The notes beneath the pieces were generated by a model, which was not told where the DNA came from, did not search any database, and saw only the letters and a program-made list of their open reading frames with translations. From contig JAGGVT010000191.1 in NCBI GenBank assembly GCA_021157815.1, positions 1 through 44,849 on the forward strand: 44,849 nt of DNA. The letters are read 5' to 3'. Shown piece after piece: positions 7,738-16,590 of this stretch; position 1 is the stretch's first letter, and each line of letters begins with the position of its first letter. The stretch comes from a bacterium. GTDB lineage: Bacteria > JAJVIF01 > JAGGVT01. The position numbers and the translations under genes were made by a program.

Positions 7738-8862
7738 GTGAAAACACTTTGGCGTTTAACGCGAATTTTCTGCATCGGTATCCTGCTTTGTGTAATGGCG
7801 ATACCTTACGCGCAAGCTGAGCCATTCGAACTGGTTGAAACCATGGATTATGGCGATGGGTTGGTTTATTCCGCATACAAACATGAATCGGTCGGAACTT
7901 TTTATTTCATCAAGCTAAAAGCGTCATCTGAAAAGTGGCGGCTCGTTCCCGTTTCCAACTGTAAGGGAATAAGGAAATGCGGCAATGTAAAACAGCTTGC
8001 GCTTGATTTCAACAAAGAAGCGCGAATCGCAGTCAACGCATCATTCTTTGATACCGCCAAATACCCGATTGGAACTGTGGCATCGGATGGCGTAATAATG
8101 TCCCTGGATAACCGAAAGCGAACGTCTCTCGGCATAAAAACCGATGGCAAAGGCATAATGGACGTTATCAGCCCAAGAGCGTTTATCACTTCGGATGACT
8201 ATTTCGAGCCAATCTGGATATGGGGATATAATCAGCCATCCAAGAAGAACGCGATAATTTGCTACAATCAGAACAATGGCAGCTCGTTTATAAACCTGCC
8301 GTCGGATGCTAAAGCTCTTGTCGTTGAATCTGAAAAAGTAATTGATATCGTTGCGAAGGGAAAAACCGCAATTCCGGATAATGGCCTGGTTCTGCTATTC
8401 AGAGGCAAATCACGAACGCACCTTGATAGATTCACGACAGGATGCGGAGTTTTGCTGGGACTTGTCATGCCGAAGGAATGGGAGAATACATCGTCGATAA
8501 TCACCGGCGGACCAAGAATAATCAATGATGCCAGACTGGTTGATTTGAAGAAGAACCATGAGAATTTTGAATCAAGGTTGTTTAAATCCCACAGAAGAAC
8601 GATTGTTGGATTAACGTGGAACGATGAGTTTTTTATCGCGGTGTTTCCCAAATCGGTAACCTATGACACAGCGGCTAAAGTGCTTCTCGCGATGAATGCG
8701 AAGGACGCCATGGGGCTTGACGGCGGCTCATCGACAAGTTTGTGGGTACGAGGTGTAAAGTATTTCAACGGGTCAAAAAGCGTTCCGGTTGCACTTGCTG
8801 TGGTTCCCCGGAACGAAGAGTCAAATCCCCTGCCATGGTTTGAGAATAAATACTGGAAATGA
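7738..8862 (+). CDS. Secreted phosphodiester glycosidase domain (NAGPA-like) protein
   Basis: The track ORF opens at 7624 inside the foldase gene. The realistic starts are GTG 7738 (giving a textbook signal peptide KTLWRLTRIFCIGILLCVMAIPYAQA with cleavage near AQA/EP) or ATG 7681, which would put the terminator hairpin inside the coding region. I use GTG 7738 (about 374 residues). The mature protein carries phosphodiester glycosidase family features: RIAVNASFFDTAKYPIG (usual NGgFF strand), ITGGPRIINDARLVD and the C-terminal GLDGGSSTSLWVRG motif. Family members remove GlcNAc from phosphodiesters or act in exopolysaccharide/peptidoglycan biology. The substrate here is unknown. Neither start has a convincing Shine-Dalgarno. 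Confidence 0.78.
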   Translation: MKTLWRLTRIFCIGILLCVMAIPYAQAEPFELVETMDYGDGLVYSAYKHESVGTFYFIKLKASSEKWRLVPVSNCKGIRKCGNVKQLALDFNKEARIAVNASFFDTAKYPIGTVASDGVIMSLDNRKRTSLGIKTDGKGIMDVISPRAFITSDDYFEPIWIWGYNQPSKKNAIICYNQNNGSSFINLPSDAKALVVESEKVIDIVAKGKTAIPDNGLVLLFRGKSRTHLDRFTTGCGVLLGLVMPKEWENTSSIITGGPRIINDARLVDLKKNHENFESRLFKSHRRTIVGLTWNDEFFIAVFPKSVTYDTAAKVLLAMNAKDAMGLDGGSSTSLWVRGVKYFNGSKSVPVALAVVPRNEESNPLPWFENKYWK

Positions 8863-8883
8863 ATGGCACTATGCAAATGAAAA

Positions 8884-8906
8884 AAGCCGGACTTAAAGTC
8901 CGGCTT
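8884..8906. terminator. Bidirectional terminator between convergent genes
   Basis: AAGCCGGACTT / AAGTCCGGCTT, 11-bp arms around a single base, flanked by A6 on the left (T6 for the minus strand) and TTGTTGTT on the right. It lies 22 bases after the plus-strand glycosidase stop and 26 bases after the minus-strand lipoprotein stop, so it can serve both. Confidence 0.8.
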
Positions 8907-8931
8907 GTTGTTATCGGTTGTTGAGAATATA

Positions 8932-10803
8932 TCAGTTTGCAGAAACCAGAGGTTTGTAATTAAAACCGTCAGATGTAATCTGAACCGGTTCAGGATCAGG
9001 AGAAGCCATATCGTAAACAACGATGTCATGCGCATTCATAAGATCAAGAACCGTTTCAAAAACAACCAGGAGACCATCAGGAGAGATATCCGGGTTTGCA
9101 TATACCATTTCCATGCTAACGGAGTCTTCAGTGATTGGCGTAACACCATCCATTTCATTCCAAATCATGATATTTGCCGCGCCATGATCTTCCGATACAA
9201 AGACAAGTTGAATACCCATTCCATCGAACTGTGGAGATGTGTCATTGATGTCGGTGTTAGCAGTTATGTTTATCTGAGAGTCAGGCACATTCAAATCGAG
9301 AACATAGATTTCCATGTCATTTTCCAGGGCATCGGCATCAATACCGCTATATGCCAATTTCATCCCAGTACTGGAAATGGAAAGTCCAATTTTTGCCATG
9401 ACCAAGTCGCCATCGTTTGTCATCTGCTGATCATTCATACCCATAAAATCACATGTAAATATTTCTGTTCCCATTGCTGGTGTTGCTGTATATGCAATTA
9501 ACGGATTATCCGCAGCCATCACACATTCGAACACATTCTCCTGTGGAAGCTGATACAGGTCAGATGTAATCTCATTATAAATCCACATTCTCATTCCCAT
9601 TGCATCATAAAGCAGGACAATGGAACCATCGCTGTTTGCACTGACAGCAGATGGTTTGAAAAGGCATATATCGTCGGAACCATCAATGTTCATCCTGTAA
9701 CCTTTTGTATAGCCCGGAATGACTTTATCGCTGTCATAAATGATTTTGGACAAGTCAGCGGTTACGCCATTTGCCTGTGTAGTGGCTGAGTAGAATGTCA
9801 ATTGAGTATCAAGCGAAGCATTGGTAAACATTGAATGAACTTCAGAAACCCCCATGCCATCGGATTTTGTATAGACGAATTTCCTTGCGCCAGGTTCCTG
9901 AATAACTTCAACAGTTACCCAACCATAAGCATTGACATCCCAGACATTTGGGGAATACGCTTCAATTGGGATGTTGTATTCACCGATTGGAAGGCTGAGA
10001 GGATTGGAAATTTCACATTCCCAAATATTTGTTACATCGTTAAATACCATATCAACCATTTCATGGGTAAATAATGACAAATCCGCTTTTACCCACTCAA
10101 CATCTCTCTGCCAGTCAAGAACATCGCAACCCATTGTTGCTGTACCACCCTGTGGAGTCATGTATCCCTCAGTAAGGCCATGAGAAACAATTTCATAAGG
10201 TTCCTGAATGTTTTCTCCGAATGAACATTCAGTGATAAACAGAGTATCAATGGTGCATCCAGGCACAAATCTCATGCTGAAAAAATCCAAAACTCCAGTG
10301 GATCCTTCTACCGCCCTTTGAGATGATTCCTTGGCAAAAGCAAGGAAAGGCTTAGAATATACTCCGATAGAGGGCCAGAGCACAGTGTATCCATCAATAT
10401 CAGCAATTTCCTTGTTATAAGGATTCGCGAAGATAAGCCTTGCATCATAAACTGTAATTGATGTCGGATTCTGCATTAAAACACCGATATCAAGCCAGCC
10501 GTCCTCTCTGACATCCATCACCAAAAACCTGAGGCAGCCGTTAGGACACATGTCAAGATACTGTGTGAAATCGAAATGTGTTAAGCTGGCGTTGCGCACC
10601 GGTGTGACGGTGAATTCCATTGTATCTGGATCAAAACTCGCATTATACACACCTGTCACAGTGTGATTGCCATCTGAATTCTCAACTGCCGGATTTGTGT
10701 CGCCCAGATTTTCGATAGGATTTGCGTTTGTGGAACATCCAATTCCCAGCACAATAATAAATGCTGTGATAATCATTCCCAGGAAAAGTTTCGACATTTT
10801 CAA
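8932..10803 (-). CDS. Lipoprotein with CxxxC beta domain, Ig-like domain and TolB-like propeller
   Basis: 623 residues. The signal is MKMSKLFLGMIITAFIIVLGIG with lipobox LGIGC (Cys23). Residues about 48-200 are a beta-rich domain: GVYNASFDPDTMEFTVTPVR, then MCPNGCLRF (Cys86/Cys90), YDARLIFANPY. Residues about 225-312 are Ig-like (IGEYNIPIEAYSPN...AYGWVTVEV). Residues about 315-623 contain TolB/WD40-like blades, for example TEIFTCDFMGMNDQQMTNDGD, MKLAYSGIDAD and SPQFDGMGIQLVFVSEDHG. The first two domains recur in the lipoproteins at 23185 and 37722. I know no family name for them. Likely anchored in the outer membrane, with the propeller as a binding platform. It has its own strong promoter at 10857-10885 and SD GGAGG before ATG. 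Confidence 0.8.
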   Translation of the reverse strand: MKMSKLFLGMIITAFIIVLGIGCSTNANPIENLGDTNPAVENSDGNHTVTGVYNASFDPDTMEFTVTPVRNASLTHFDFTQYLDMCPNGCLRFLVMDVREDGWLDIGVLMQNPTSITVYDARLIFANPYNKEIADIDGYTVLWPSIGVYSKPFLAFAKESSQRAVEGSTGVLDFFSMRFVPGCTIDTLFITECSFGENIQEPYEIVSHGLTEGYMTPQGGTATMGCDVLDWQRDVEWVKADLSLFTHEMVDMVFNDVTNIWECEISNPLSLPIGEYNIPIEAYSPNVWDVNAYGWVTVEVIQEPGARKFVYTKSDGMGVSEVHSMFTNASLDTQLTFYSATTQANGVTADLSKIIYDSDKVIPGYTKGYRMNIDGSDDICLFKPSAVSANSDGSIVLLYDAMGMRMWIYNEITSDLYQLPQENVFECVMAADNPLIAYTATPAMGTEIFTCDFMGMNDQQMTNDGDLVMAKIGLSISSTGMKLAYSGIDADALENDMEIYVLDLNVPDSQINITANTDINDTSPQFDGMGIQLVFVSEDHGAANIMIWNEMDGVTPITEDSVSMEMVYANPDISPDGLLVVFETVLDLMNAHDIVVYDMASPDPEPVQITSDGFNYKPLVSAN

Positions 10804-10856
10804 ACCTCCGTAGAAAGGTAAGATATGTATTGGTTTATATATTTAAGTGGACTAAA

Positions 10857-10885
10857 ATATTACTCTTACATACTGGTTATGTCAA
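10857..10885 (-). promoter_or_regulatory. Strong sigma70-type promoter for the TolB-like lipoprotein
   Basis: On the minus strand: TTGACA (10885-10880), a 17-base spacer, TAATAT (10862-10857). Perfect -35 and 5/6 -10, about 50 bases before the ATG at 10803. The remaining intergenic DNA up to 11054 is AT-rich with no gene or riboswitch visible. Confidence 0.65.
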
Positions 10886-11054
10886 TTTATTTTTATGCCA
10901 ATTATTGAGAGTTTTAGATAATTGTTAAATATGATAAAATCAGGTTAGCTAAAATGATTAAATATGATTAAGTCCGATTAATTTTCCACAATAGCATCCG
11001 CATAATAATGAAAAGTAATATGATATTAGTATCTATTGAACAACCATGATTTCC

Positions 11055-11083
11055 TTGACCCTTAATTGTGGTGGTGATAACAT
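11055..11083 (+). promoter_or_regulatory. Putative promoter for ahcY
   Basis: TTGACC (11055-11060), 17-base spacer, TAACAT (11078-11083), about 65 bases before the ahcY ATG. I saw no SAH riboswitch consensus in this leader. Confidence 0.5.
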
Positions 11084-11152
11084 TTGCCGGTTTTTTGAGA
11101 TAATAATTTTTATGCTAAATAAGTAATAACTAATTCAAGGAGTATCAAAATA

Positions 11153-12418
11153 ATGGTTAAGATTCCCAGCGACATAAAGGATTCAGCCCTTTGGAAAGAG
11201 GGAGTGGATAAAATCGAATGGGCGCGGATGGAAATGCCTGTTCTGAGAAAGATCGAGGCGGATTTTAAAAAGAACAAACCTTTTAAAGGCATTCGAATGG
11301 CGGCTTGCCTTCACGTAACAACTGAAACCGCAAACCTGATGCGGTGTTTGAAATCTGGAGGAGCGGATGTGCACCTGTGCGCGTCAAACCCGCTATCCAC
11401 TCAGGATTCAACCGCGGCCGCGCTGGTGGAAAAATACGGCATTCCGGTTTACGCCATACATGGTGAAAACAATAAAGTATATTACAAGCACATTCATCAA
11501 GTGCTTGATATCAAGCCTCATCTGACAATGGATGACGGCGCGGATTTGGTCTCGACTCTTCACAAGGACAGAAAACCTTTGATAAAGGACATAATCGGCG
11601 GAACTGAGGAAACAACAACAGGCGTGATTCGACTTCGCTCTATGGCTGCCGACAAGGCGCTTAAATATCCGATTATAGCAGTCAATGACGCCATGACGAA
11701 ACACTTTTTCGATAACCGTTACGGCACCGGGCAATCCACGATAGACGGTCTTTTAAGATCAACAAATATTCTGCTTTCAGGCAAGCATTTTGTGGTTGCC
11801 GGTTACGGCTGGTGCGGACGCGGTTTGGCGATGCGCGCTGCTGGAATGGGAGCAAGAGTTATTGTAACTGAAATTGATCATGTAAAAGCGATTGAAGCTG
11901 TCATGGATGGTTTCGATGTTATGCCGATGAATGACGCCGCGAGTATCGGAGATATTTTCATCACACTGGCAGGAAACTGCAATGTCATTAATGGCGATCA
12001 TCTCAAGGCAATGAAGAACGGCGCTATCGTCGCCAACTCCGGCCACTTCGATTCCGAGATTGATCTGAAGGCTTTGAACAAACTCGCGAAGAAAGCTCCG
12101 AGACGGATTCGGCATGAGCTTGATGAGTATGTCATCGGGACGAAGAAGATCTATCTGGTCGCGCAGGGACGGTTGATTAATCTGGCATCAGCGGAGGGGC
12201 ATCCGGCAAGTGTTATGGACATGAGCTTTGCGAACCAGGCGCTGTGCAGTGAGTACATGATTAAAAACGCGAAGAAACTGAAAAAGACTGTTTATCCGGT
12301 TCCTCTGGATATCGATAATAAAATCGCGGCGATTAAGCTTGATACGATGGGAATCAAGATCGACAAGCTCACGAAAGAGCAGATTAAATATCTGGCAAGC
12401 TGGAAAGAGGGTACATAA
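11153..12418 (+). CDS. ahcY: Adenosylhomocysteinase
   Basis: 421 residues. Hydrolyses S-adenosylhomocysteine to homocysteine and adenosine, relieving product inhibition of methyltransferases. Signatures: [34 protein letters not shown] (substrate Thr/Glu), [29 protein letters not shown], the [26 protein letters not shown] block with substrate-binding Lys/Asp and Asn, and the NAD-binding [27 protein letters not shown]. The C-terminus is [15 protein letters not shown]; it lacks the K-x-x-HYRY ending of eukaryotic and many proteobacterial enzymes and matches the shorter archaeal/thermophile-type form (about 420 residues). SD AAGGAG is 10 bases before the ATG. Two hairpin repeats follow the stop. 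Confidence 0.96.
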   Translation: MVKIPSDIKDSALWKEGVDKIEWARMEMPVLRKIEADFKKNKPFKGIRMAACLHVTTETANLMRCLKSGGADVHLCASNPLSTQDSTAAALVEKYGIPVYAIHGENNKVYYKHIHQVLDIKPHLTMDDGADLVSTLHKDRKPLIKDIIGGTEETTTGVIRLRSMAADKALKYPIIAVNDAMTKHFFDNRYGTGQSTIDGLLRSTNILLSGKHFVVAGYGWCGRGLAMRAAGMGARVIVTEIDHVKAIEAVMDGFDVMPMNDAASIGDIFITLAGNCNVINGDHLKAMKNGAIVANSGHFDSEIDLKALNKLAKKAPRRIRHELDEYVIGTKKIYLVAQGRLINLASAEGHPASVMDMSFANQALCSEYMIKNAKKLKKTVYPVPLDIDNKIAAIKLDTMGIKIDKLTKEQIKYLASWKEGT

Positions 12419-12443
12419 GGTTTAAAAAGGTAAGATGTTTTTT

Positions 12444-12500
12444 CCCCGGCAAAGGGATGCCGGGTTACATATTTCCCCAACAAGGGGATGCCGGGTTACA
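12444..12500 (+). repeat. Two copies of the CCCCGG...CCGGGTTACA hairpin repeat
   Basis: Copies at 12444-12469 (CCCCGGCAAAGGGATGCCGGGTTACA-type) and 12475-12500 (stem partly lost, CCCCAACAAGGGGATGCCGGG...). Each is a short inverted repeat ending in GTTACA. They lie between convergent ahcY and the outer-membrane barrel gene. Further copies: 13521, 13551, 14165, 25120, 29393, 40596. Confidence 0.8.
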
Positions 12501-12501
12501 T

Positions 12502-13407
12502 TTAGAAATTATATTTCAATGCAAGAACCGCATATGGAAAAGTGCGGTTCTTTACATTTTGGAAACTCGATTCACGGCTGAAGTTCATGCTGATTGCAGC
12601 GGCGTCTGAGAAATAAGCTCTTGCCATTGGTGTTCCGCTGATTGTCAAGCCAAGTTCGAGTTCGAGATTCAAGCCATCGCTGATGTTGCAGATACCCTCA
12701 ATGAGCGATGTTATGTGCCATCCGGCGAAATCCTTGAATAGTTTTCCGCTGCCGCCCCAGCGGAAATTACTTTCCATCGGGTCGTTGAGATATCCGATTC
12801 CTGCATAAACACACTGTCCACGCCCGGCAGCCATCTTGTTACGGGCATATCCGAGCAGGTAATGAATTTCGCTGTATCCTTTTAATTTTTGAGCGTACGC
12901 TAGATACGCTCCCCATGTGTGGGAATCGTGGAGTAGTATGGGGACTTCATCGATTATGAAAGGGTCGGCGGTGATTGTGTCGAAATGAATCCCGAATGCG
13001 AGGGCGTAAAGATCGCGGTGAAATCCCTCACTTTCCTCATCGGGTTTCGACAGGATTTTATATCGCGAGCCAAATGATGTTGACTCAAGTTTGATAACGG
13101 ATGTGGTTCCCGAGAGAGTTGAGAAACGCTTTGCCGCATTAATCATGAAATCATCCGAGACGGCGAATTCGAACGACATGCTGTTTTCGGTCGCTCGCCG
13201 TTTTTTACCTCCGGCGCTGGGTATGAACACTCGCGCCTGGCGGATATCGACATCGCCGTTATGAGCCTCAAGCCCAAACGCACTGGGGAAATGCGCCAGG
13301 TTTAATCGTGATTCTGAATCTTCATTGGATGAATCCGCGAGAAGAAATCCCGGATTGATTAGGACAGTTAGAAATACTGAAAGAAAGAGAATTGATTTGT
13401 ATTTCAC
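12502..13407 (-). CDS. Probable outer-membrane beta-barrel protein
   Basis: 301 residues from a GTG start at 13407, preceded by GGAG at a good distance. The signal peptide is YKSILFLSVFLTVLINPGFLLA with cleavage near LLA/DS. The mature part is rich in alternating amphipathic strands (MSFEFAVSDDFMINAAKRF, LYALAFGIHFD, WGAYLAYAQKLKGYSEIHYLLGYARNK, CVYAGIGYLND, LNLELELGLTISG) and ends in TFPYAVLALKYNF. The C-terminal aromatic Phe with alternating hydrophobics is the usual signal for BAM-dependent barrel insertion. The length fits 10-12 strands. No specific family recognised. Its stop codon is 1 base from a hairpin repeat unit. Confidence 0.65.
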   Translation of the reverse strand: MKYKSILFLSVFLTVLINPGFLLADSSNEDSESRLNLAHFPSAFGLEAHNGDVDIRQARVFIPSAGGKKRRATENSMSFEFAVSDDFMINAAKRFSTLSGTTSVIKLESTSFGSRYKILSKPDEESEGFHRDLYALAFGIHFDTITADPFIIDEVPILLHDSHTWGAYLAYAQKLKGYSEIHYLLGYARNKMAAGRGQCVYAGIGYLNDPMESNFRWGGSGKLFKDFAGWHITSLIEGICNISDGLNLELELGLTISGTPMARAYFSDAAAISMNFSRESSFQNVKNRTFPYAVLALKYNF

Positions 13408-13520
13408 TACACTCTCCGTGATGGAATGAATTGTGAACCTGATAGAAATACCGAATGAATTGTAATGATGAGAATGAAATAAATCAACAGTATGATAATA
13501 TGGCGGTTAGCCTACGGATT

Positions 13521-13576
13521 CCCCGGTGAAGGGACACCGGGTTACAGGTTCCCCGGTGAAGGGACACCGGGTTACA
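13521..13576 (+). repeat. Tandem pair of hairpin repeats upstream of pyrE
   Basis: Two identical CCCCGGTGAAGGGACACCGG-type units (13521-13546 and 13551-13576) with a 30-bp period, ending 30 bases before the pyrE ATG. The ORF-track start for pyrE (13526) lies inside the first copy and is not credible. Confidence 0.85.
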
Positions 13577-13606
13577 TACTTAAAACAATTATTTGGGAAA
13601 GATGCA

Positions 13607-14143
13607 ATGAAAGAAAAACTGATTGAAATGATAAAGGAAAAAGCGCTGTTGACAGGTGAGTTTACGCTTGCGAGCGGCCGTAAGAGCAGCTACTATCTCG
13701 ATTTAAGGCGCCTTACACTCGACAGCCTTGCAGCCGCGCTGATTGGAAAGTTGATATTCGAGCGGTATGAAATTCTGGATTATGATGCCTTTGGAGGTCC
13801 CGCTGTCGGCGCGGTTCCAATTGTCGGAGCGGTGTTGAATCATGCTGGAACTCATGGAATTGATTTGAAGGGATTTTTCGTTCGCAGGGAAGTGAAAGAA
13901 CACGGTACAAATAAACAGATTGAAGGGCCTGTTGAACCCGGTGACAAGGTTGTGATTGTCGAGGACACAACCACAACCGCCGGCTCGCTTATTAAATGCT
14001 GCGATGCCGCAAGGTATTTCGGGTTGGATATCGTAAAGGTGCTTGTGATAATCGACAGGCTGGAGGGCGCGAAAGAAAACATGAAAAATGCTGGTTATGA
14101 TTATGACGCGCTTGTAACAACAGAGGATCTTGGATTGAAGTGA
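13607..14143 (+). CDS. pyrE: Orotate phosphoribosyltransferase
   Basis: 178 residues when started at ATG 13607 (MKEKLIEMIKEKALLTGEFTL). The 27 codons added in the track translate the hairpin repeats and should be dropped. The enzyme joins orotate and PRPP to give OMP in pyrimidine synthesis. Motifs: FTLASGRKSSYYLDLRR (orotate/PRPP contacts), YDAFGGPAVGAVPI, FFVRREVKEHGTNKQIEG (catalytic flexible loop Lys) and the PRPP-binding loop KVVIVEDTTTTAGSLIKC, in which TTTTAGS stands for the more usual VxTTGGS. No other pyr genes nearby. Two hairpin repeats lie in the 5' flank and one follows the stop. Confidence 0.93.
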   Translation: MKEKLIEMIKEKALLTGEFTLASGRKSSYYLDLRRLTLDSLAAALIGKLIFERYEILDYDAFGGPAVGAVPIVGAVLNHAGTHGIDLKGFFVRREVKEHGTNKQIEGPVEPGDKVVIVEDTTTTAGSLIKCCDAARYFGLDIVKVLVIIDRLEGAKENMKNAGYDYDALVTTEDLGLK

Positions 14144-14164
14144 TATTGGTAAACTCACGCAATA

Positions 14165-14190
14165 CCCCGGCGAAGGGACTCCGGGTTACA
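14165..14190 (+). repeat. Hairpin repeat, single copy between pyrE and the lyase gene
   Basis: CCCCGGCGAAGGGACTCCGG followed by GTTACA, same orientation as the other copies. It ends 8 bases before the heparinase-type ATG, so it would form a hairpin close to that start and may cover its ribosome-binding site. Confidence 0.8.
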
Positions 14191-14198
14191 CAACTTAT

Positions 14199-16091
14199 AT
14201 GAGACTGTTAAAAAACGGATTGCTCCTTGCATTAATGTTTTTTTCAGGTTTGCTTTCAGCAAACGCGCAAGCTGAAAAGATATCTGACATTCCCGCATTG
14301 CCAAAGGAAAAGCATCCTTTTGTTTATTTCACAATTGATGAGTTTTATCAAATCGAAAAACGAATTGAGAGGAAACCGTATCGCAACTGGTCGAAAAATC
14401 TAAAGAGGCGTGTGGAATCGTATATTAATAATCCTGATGCGGAATTAACTCATACAAAACGGATGCAGCGTGCGAAAGAACTCGCGTTCGTATACTGGAT
14501 TTACAACGACAGTAAATATGCCGAACTTGCGGTTGATTACCTTCTTCTTTTTGAGGATACACCAAAATTCACACAGAGCGGCAACTACCCGATAAAATAC
14601 GCACGGATATTATTCGATGGCTGCGCATCCTATGATTTGCTTTACGGTTATCTTCAGTTCAGACCCGCTGTAAATCAGGATATCCGTCGCAGGCTGGCAA
14701 AAGGCGCGCAGGCGTCATACGATTTCACACCGTTTTGGTACTCGCATCTCAAGAATAACTGGGGAATCAGGCAGTATTCAGCGCTTGGGCTGGCGTCGCT
14801 TGTTCTGGCGGATGGTGTCGATGGTTACTCGCCATCCAAATGGTGGCGTAAGGCTGAGAAATCGCTGGATGAGCATTTTAGATCACAGATTACTCCAGTC
14901 GATGGCGGATTCAGCGAGGGCAATTCATATCTTGTGTATTCAGCTGATTTGCATCTCCCCTACTCTCATGCTCGATTCCGAGCCACGGGAGATAATCTGA
15001 TGATGCGCGATTACATGAAAAAACTGCATCACTGGGCAGTGGATGTGATAATGCCCGACGGCAATGGACCCATGTTCGATGATTCCTCCAACTCCAGATT
15101 CCAGTTTGAGCAGTTATGCATGAATAGTGATGATCCCGAATTATACCGGTGGGCATATCTGAAATCAGGCGGAACTCACGCGGGGATTAATCTTGTGGAC
15201 GCTATCTGCAATTATGATGACTCCCCTGTTCCACGTGAACCGGATTCGCCATCATCCAGATTTCTTCCTGAGACAGGCAACATGATTTTCCGCTCAGGAT
15301 GGGACAATGGCGCGGTTTATGGATTATTCCTCGGCGAGCATGGACAGGCACGAATCAAAGGTGGAGGGCATGAGCATAACGATGTCGGCAGCTTTCAGAT
15401 TTTCGCGCACGGCGAATGGCTTTATCTTGACGGCGGCTACGGCGGATGGACTACCAATCACAGGATAAATACTCCCGATAACCACAACATGATTCTGGTA
15501 GATGGAAAAGGGCCTGCATCTATTGAGGTTATGGGTGAAAGGCTGGGAACATTCGGGGATGGCTATCTGAGTGAATATGAAAAAACTGAACGGTATGAGC
15601 ACTGCTTAATCGAAAGTTCCTATGCGGGATGCGAAATCAAACGAGAAGTTTATTTTATCGATTCTGATACGTTTCTGATTTTCGACAGGATATCATCCGA
15701 TTCGGAGCATGAATACACGCTGCCTTTTCACTTTCACGGCGGATTTGATACGGGCGGCAAATTTATCGAAACTCCGGACGGCGCTGTTCTTGTTCGGAAT
15801 GGAGTATTAACGCGGCTAAATGTCTTGCCTGTCGATTGTGAAATTGAATTCGCGACAAGGTCGGATGAGCATGCGTTTCGTCACGATGAATACCTTCTGC
15901 ATCAGGTGCGTGAGGTTAAGCTGTCCGGAAAAAATGCTGCTGTTTTGTCAATCATTCGAATTACAAAAGGTTGCGAGATTGATAAAATCGAATATGTTAA
16001 ACATGAAAATGGATTTATGGTAAGTTTTGATAAAGGGGGTTATTGGGTTGAGGTAATGGTAAATCCGTTATCGATTTCGTTGGAATTCTGA
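14199..16091 (+). CDS. Secreted heparinase II/III-family protein (polysaccharide lyase type)
   Basis: 630 residues. Signal peptide RLLKNGLLLALMFFSGLLSANAQA, cleavage near AQA/EK. Residues about 60-330 are an alpha/alpha toroid (WSKNLKRRVESYI, FVYWIYNDSKYAELAVDYLLLF, WYSHLKNNWGIRQYSALGLASLVL, DGGFSEGNSYLVYSADLHLPY). Residues about 355-630 are the heparinase II/III beta-sandwich: NMIFRSGWDNGAVYGLFLGE, GGGHEHNDVGSFQIFAHGEW, YLDGGYGG, NTPDNHNMILVDGKGP, CEIKREVYFIDSDTFLIFDRI. The NNW, NSY and GHxHND elements match positions used in catalysis in such lyases. Substrate (uronic-acid polysaccharide) is not deducible. No transporter or sulfatase nearby. No good SD; a hairpin repeat sits directly upstream. 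Confidence 0.82.
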   Translation: MRLLKNGLLLALMFFSGLLSANAQAEKISDIPALPKEKHPFVYFTIDEFYQIEKRIERKPYRNWSKNLKRRVESYINNPDAELTHTKRMQRAKELAFVYWIYNDSKYAELAVDYLLLFEDTPKFTQSGNYPIKYARILFDGCASYDLLYGYLQFRPAVNQDIRRRLAKGAQASYDFTPFWYSHLKNNWGIRQYSALGLASLVLADGVDGYSPSKWWRKAEKSLDEHFRSQITPVDGGFSEGNSYLVYSADLHLPYSHARFRATGDNLMMRDYMKKLHHWAVDVIMPDGNGPMFDDSSNSRFQFEQLCMNSDDPELYRWAYLKSGGTHAGINLVDAICNYDDSPVPREPDSPSSRFLPETGNMIFRSGWDNGAVYGLFLGEHGQARIKGGGHEHNDVGSFQIFAHGEWLYLDGGYGGWTTNHRINTPDNHNMILVDGKGPASIEVMGERLGTFGDGYLSEYEKTERYEHCLIESSYAGCEIKREVYFIDSDTFLIFDRISSDSEHEYTLPFHFHGGFDTGGKFIETPDGAVLVRNGVLTRLNVLPVDCEIEFATRSDEHAFRHDEYLLHQVREVKLSGKNAAVLSIIRITKGCEIDKIEYVKHENGFMVSFDKGGYWVEVMVNPLSISLEF

Positions 16092-16311
16092 TAAGTTAAT
16101 CTATTCGGCATAATCTTATCGTGAGAATATATCAGCATAATCTACGATATGGGCTGACACCGTGGCTGTCACCGTGGCTGGCACCGAATTATGCGACATT
16201 TCTAACACGTGGCTCTCTCTGATACATAAAGCCTGAACGTCGCATAATATGATGTCGACCTATCATGTGTAATGTATTAACGTAACCTACGATATAGGCT
16301 GTCACCGTGGC
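16092..16311. repeat. Intergenic repeats upstream of the transposase remnant
   Basis: CTACGATAT-GGGCTGACACCGTGGCTGTCACCGTGGCT (16142-16179) recurs shortened as CTACGATATAGGCTGTCACCGTGGCT (16287-16312). An inverted pair ATTATGCGAC (16188-16197) / GTCGCATAAT (16239-16248) lies between. No gene. This could be the eroded end of the insertion sequence whose transposase remnant starts at 16312. Confidence 0.5.
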
Positions 16312-16590
16312 TTGTTTGAAGAAGACGATTCGAACCAGCGATTTGCGGCAATTGCCAGCAACCGTGATGGCACTGCGGAGGAAACTGTCGAATGGTATAA
16401 TAAGCGCGGGGAGACAAGTAAGAACCGCATAAAGGAACTGAAAATTTGATTCGGGATGGAATGTATGCCCTGCGGTGAACTTGAGGCGAACGCTTTGTTC
16501 TTCAGGATCGGCGTGCTTGCATACAATATGTTCAAGGAGGTGAGAGCACGTTGCTCAAAGCTCGCCTGGGGCTGTGCCCAGGCGATCTAG
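16312..16590 (+). pseudogene. IS1380-type transposase, C-terminal remnant
   Basis: Reading frame from 16312: LFEEDDSNQRFAAIASNRDG, then EETVEWYNKRGETSKNRIKELK, an in-frame TGA at 16447-16449, then FGMECMPCGELEANALFFRIGVLAYNMFK and a stop at 16588. The pattern (W)YN-RG-EN-IKELK...F-AN--FF--G-LAYN is the C-terminus of the IS1380 family DDE transposase. The N-terminal two thirds and the DDE aspartates are missing, and the TGA stands where a Gly codon (GGA) is expected. A dead element. An 8-bp hairpin (CGCCTGGG/CCCAGGCG, 16563-16584) lies in its tail. Confidence 0.8.

Noticed and set aside
8905-9501. 198-residue plus-strand ORF opposite the TolB-like lipoprotein
   Set aside because: Antisense shadow: composition rich in Ile, Asn, His and Arg, no SD, no recognisable motif.
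10886-11152. SAH riboswitch upstream of ahcY
   Set aside because: The leader is AT-rich and lacks the G/C-rich conserved core. Only a promoter and an SD are visible.
13526-13606. N-terminal extension of PyrE (MKGHRVTGSPVKGHRVTY...)
   Set aside because: It translates two copies of an intergenic hairpin repeat. PyrE homology begins at the ATG at 13607.
16563-16584. Terminator in the transposase tail (CGCCTGGG/CCCAGGCG)
   Set aside because: Good stem but followed by GATCTAGAAAC, with no T-run, so not a convincing intrinsic terminator.
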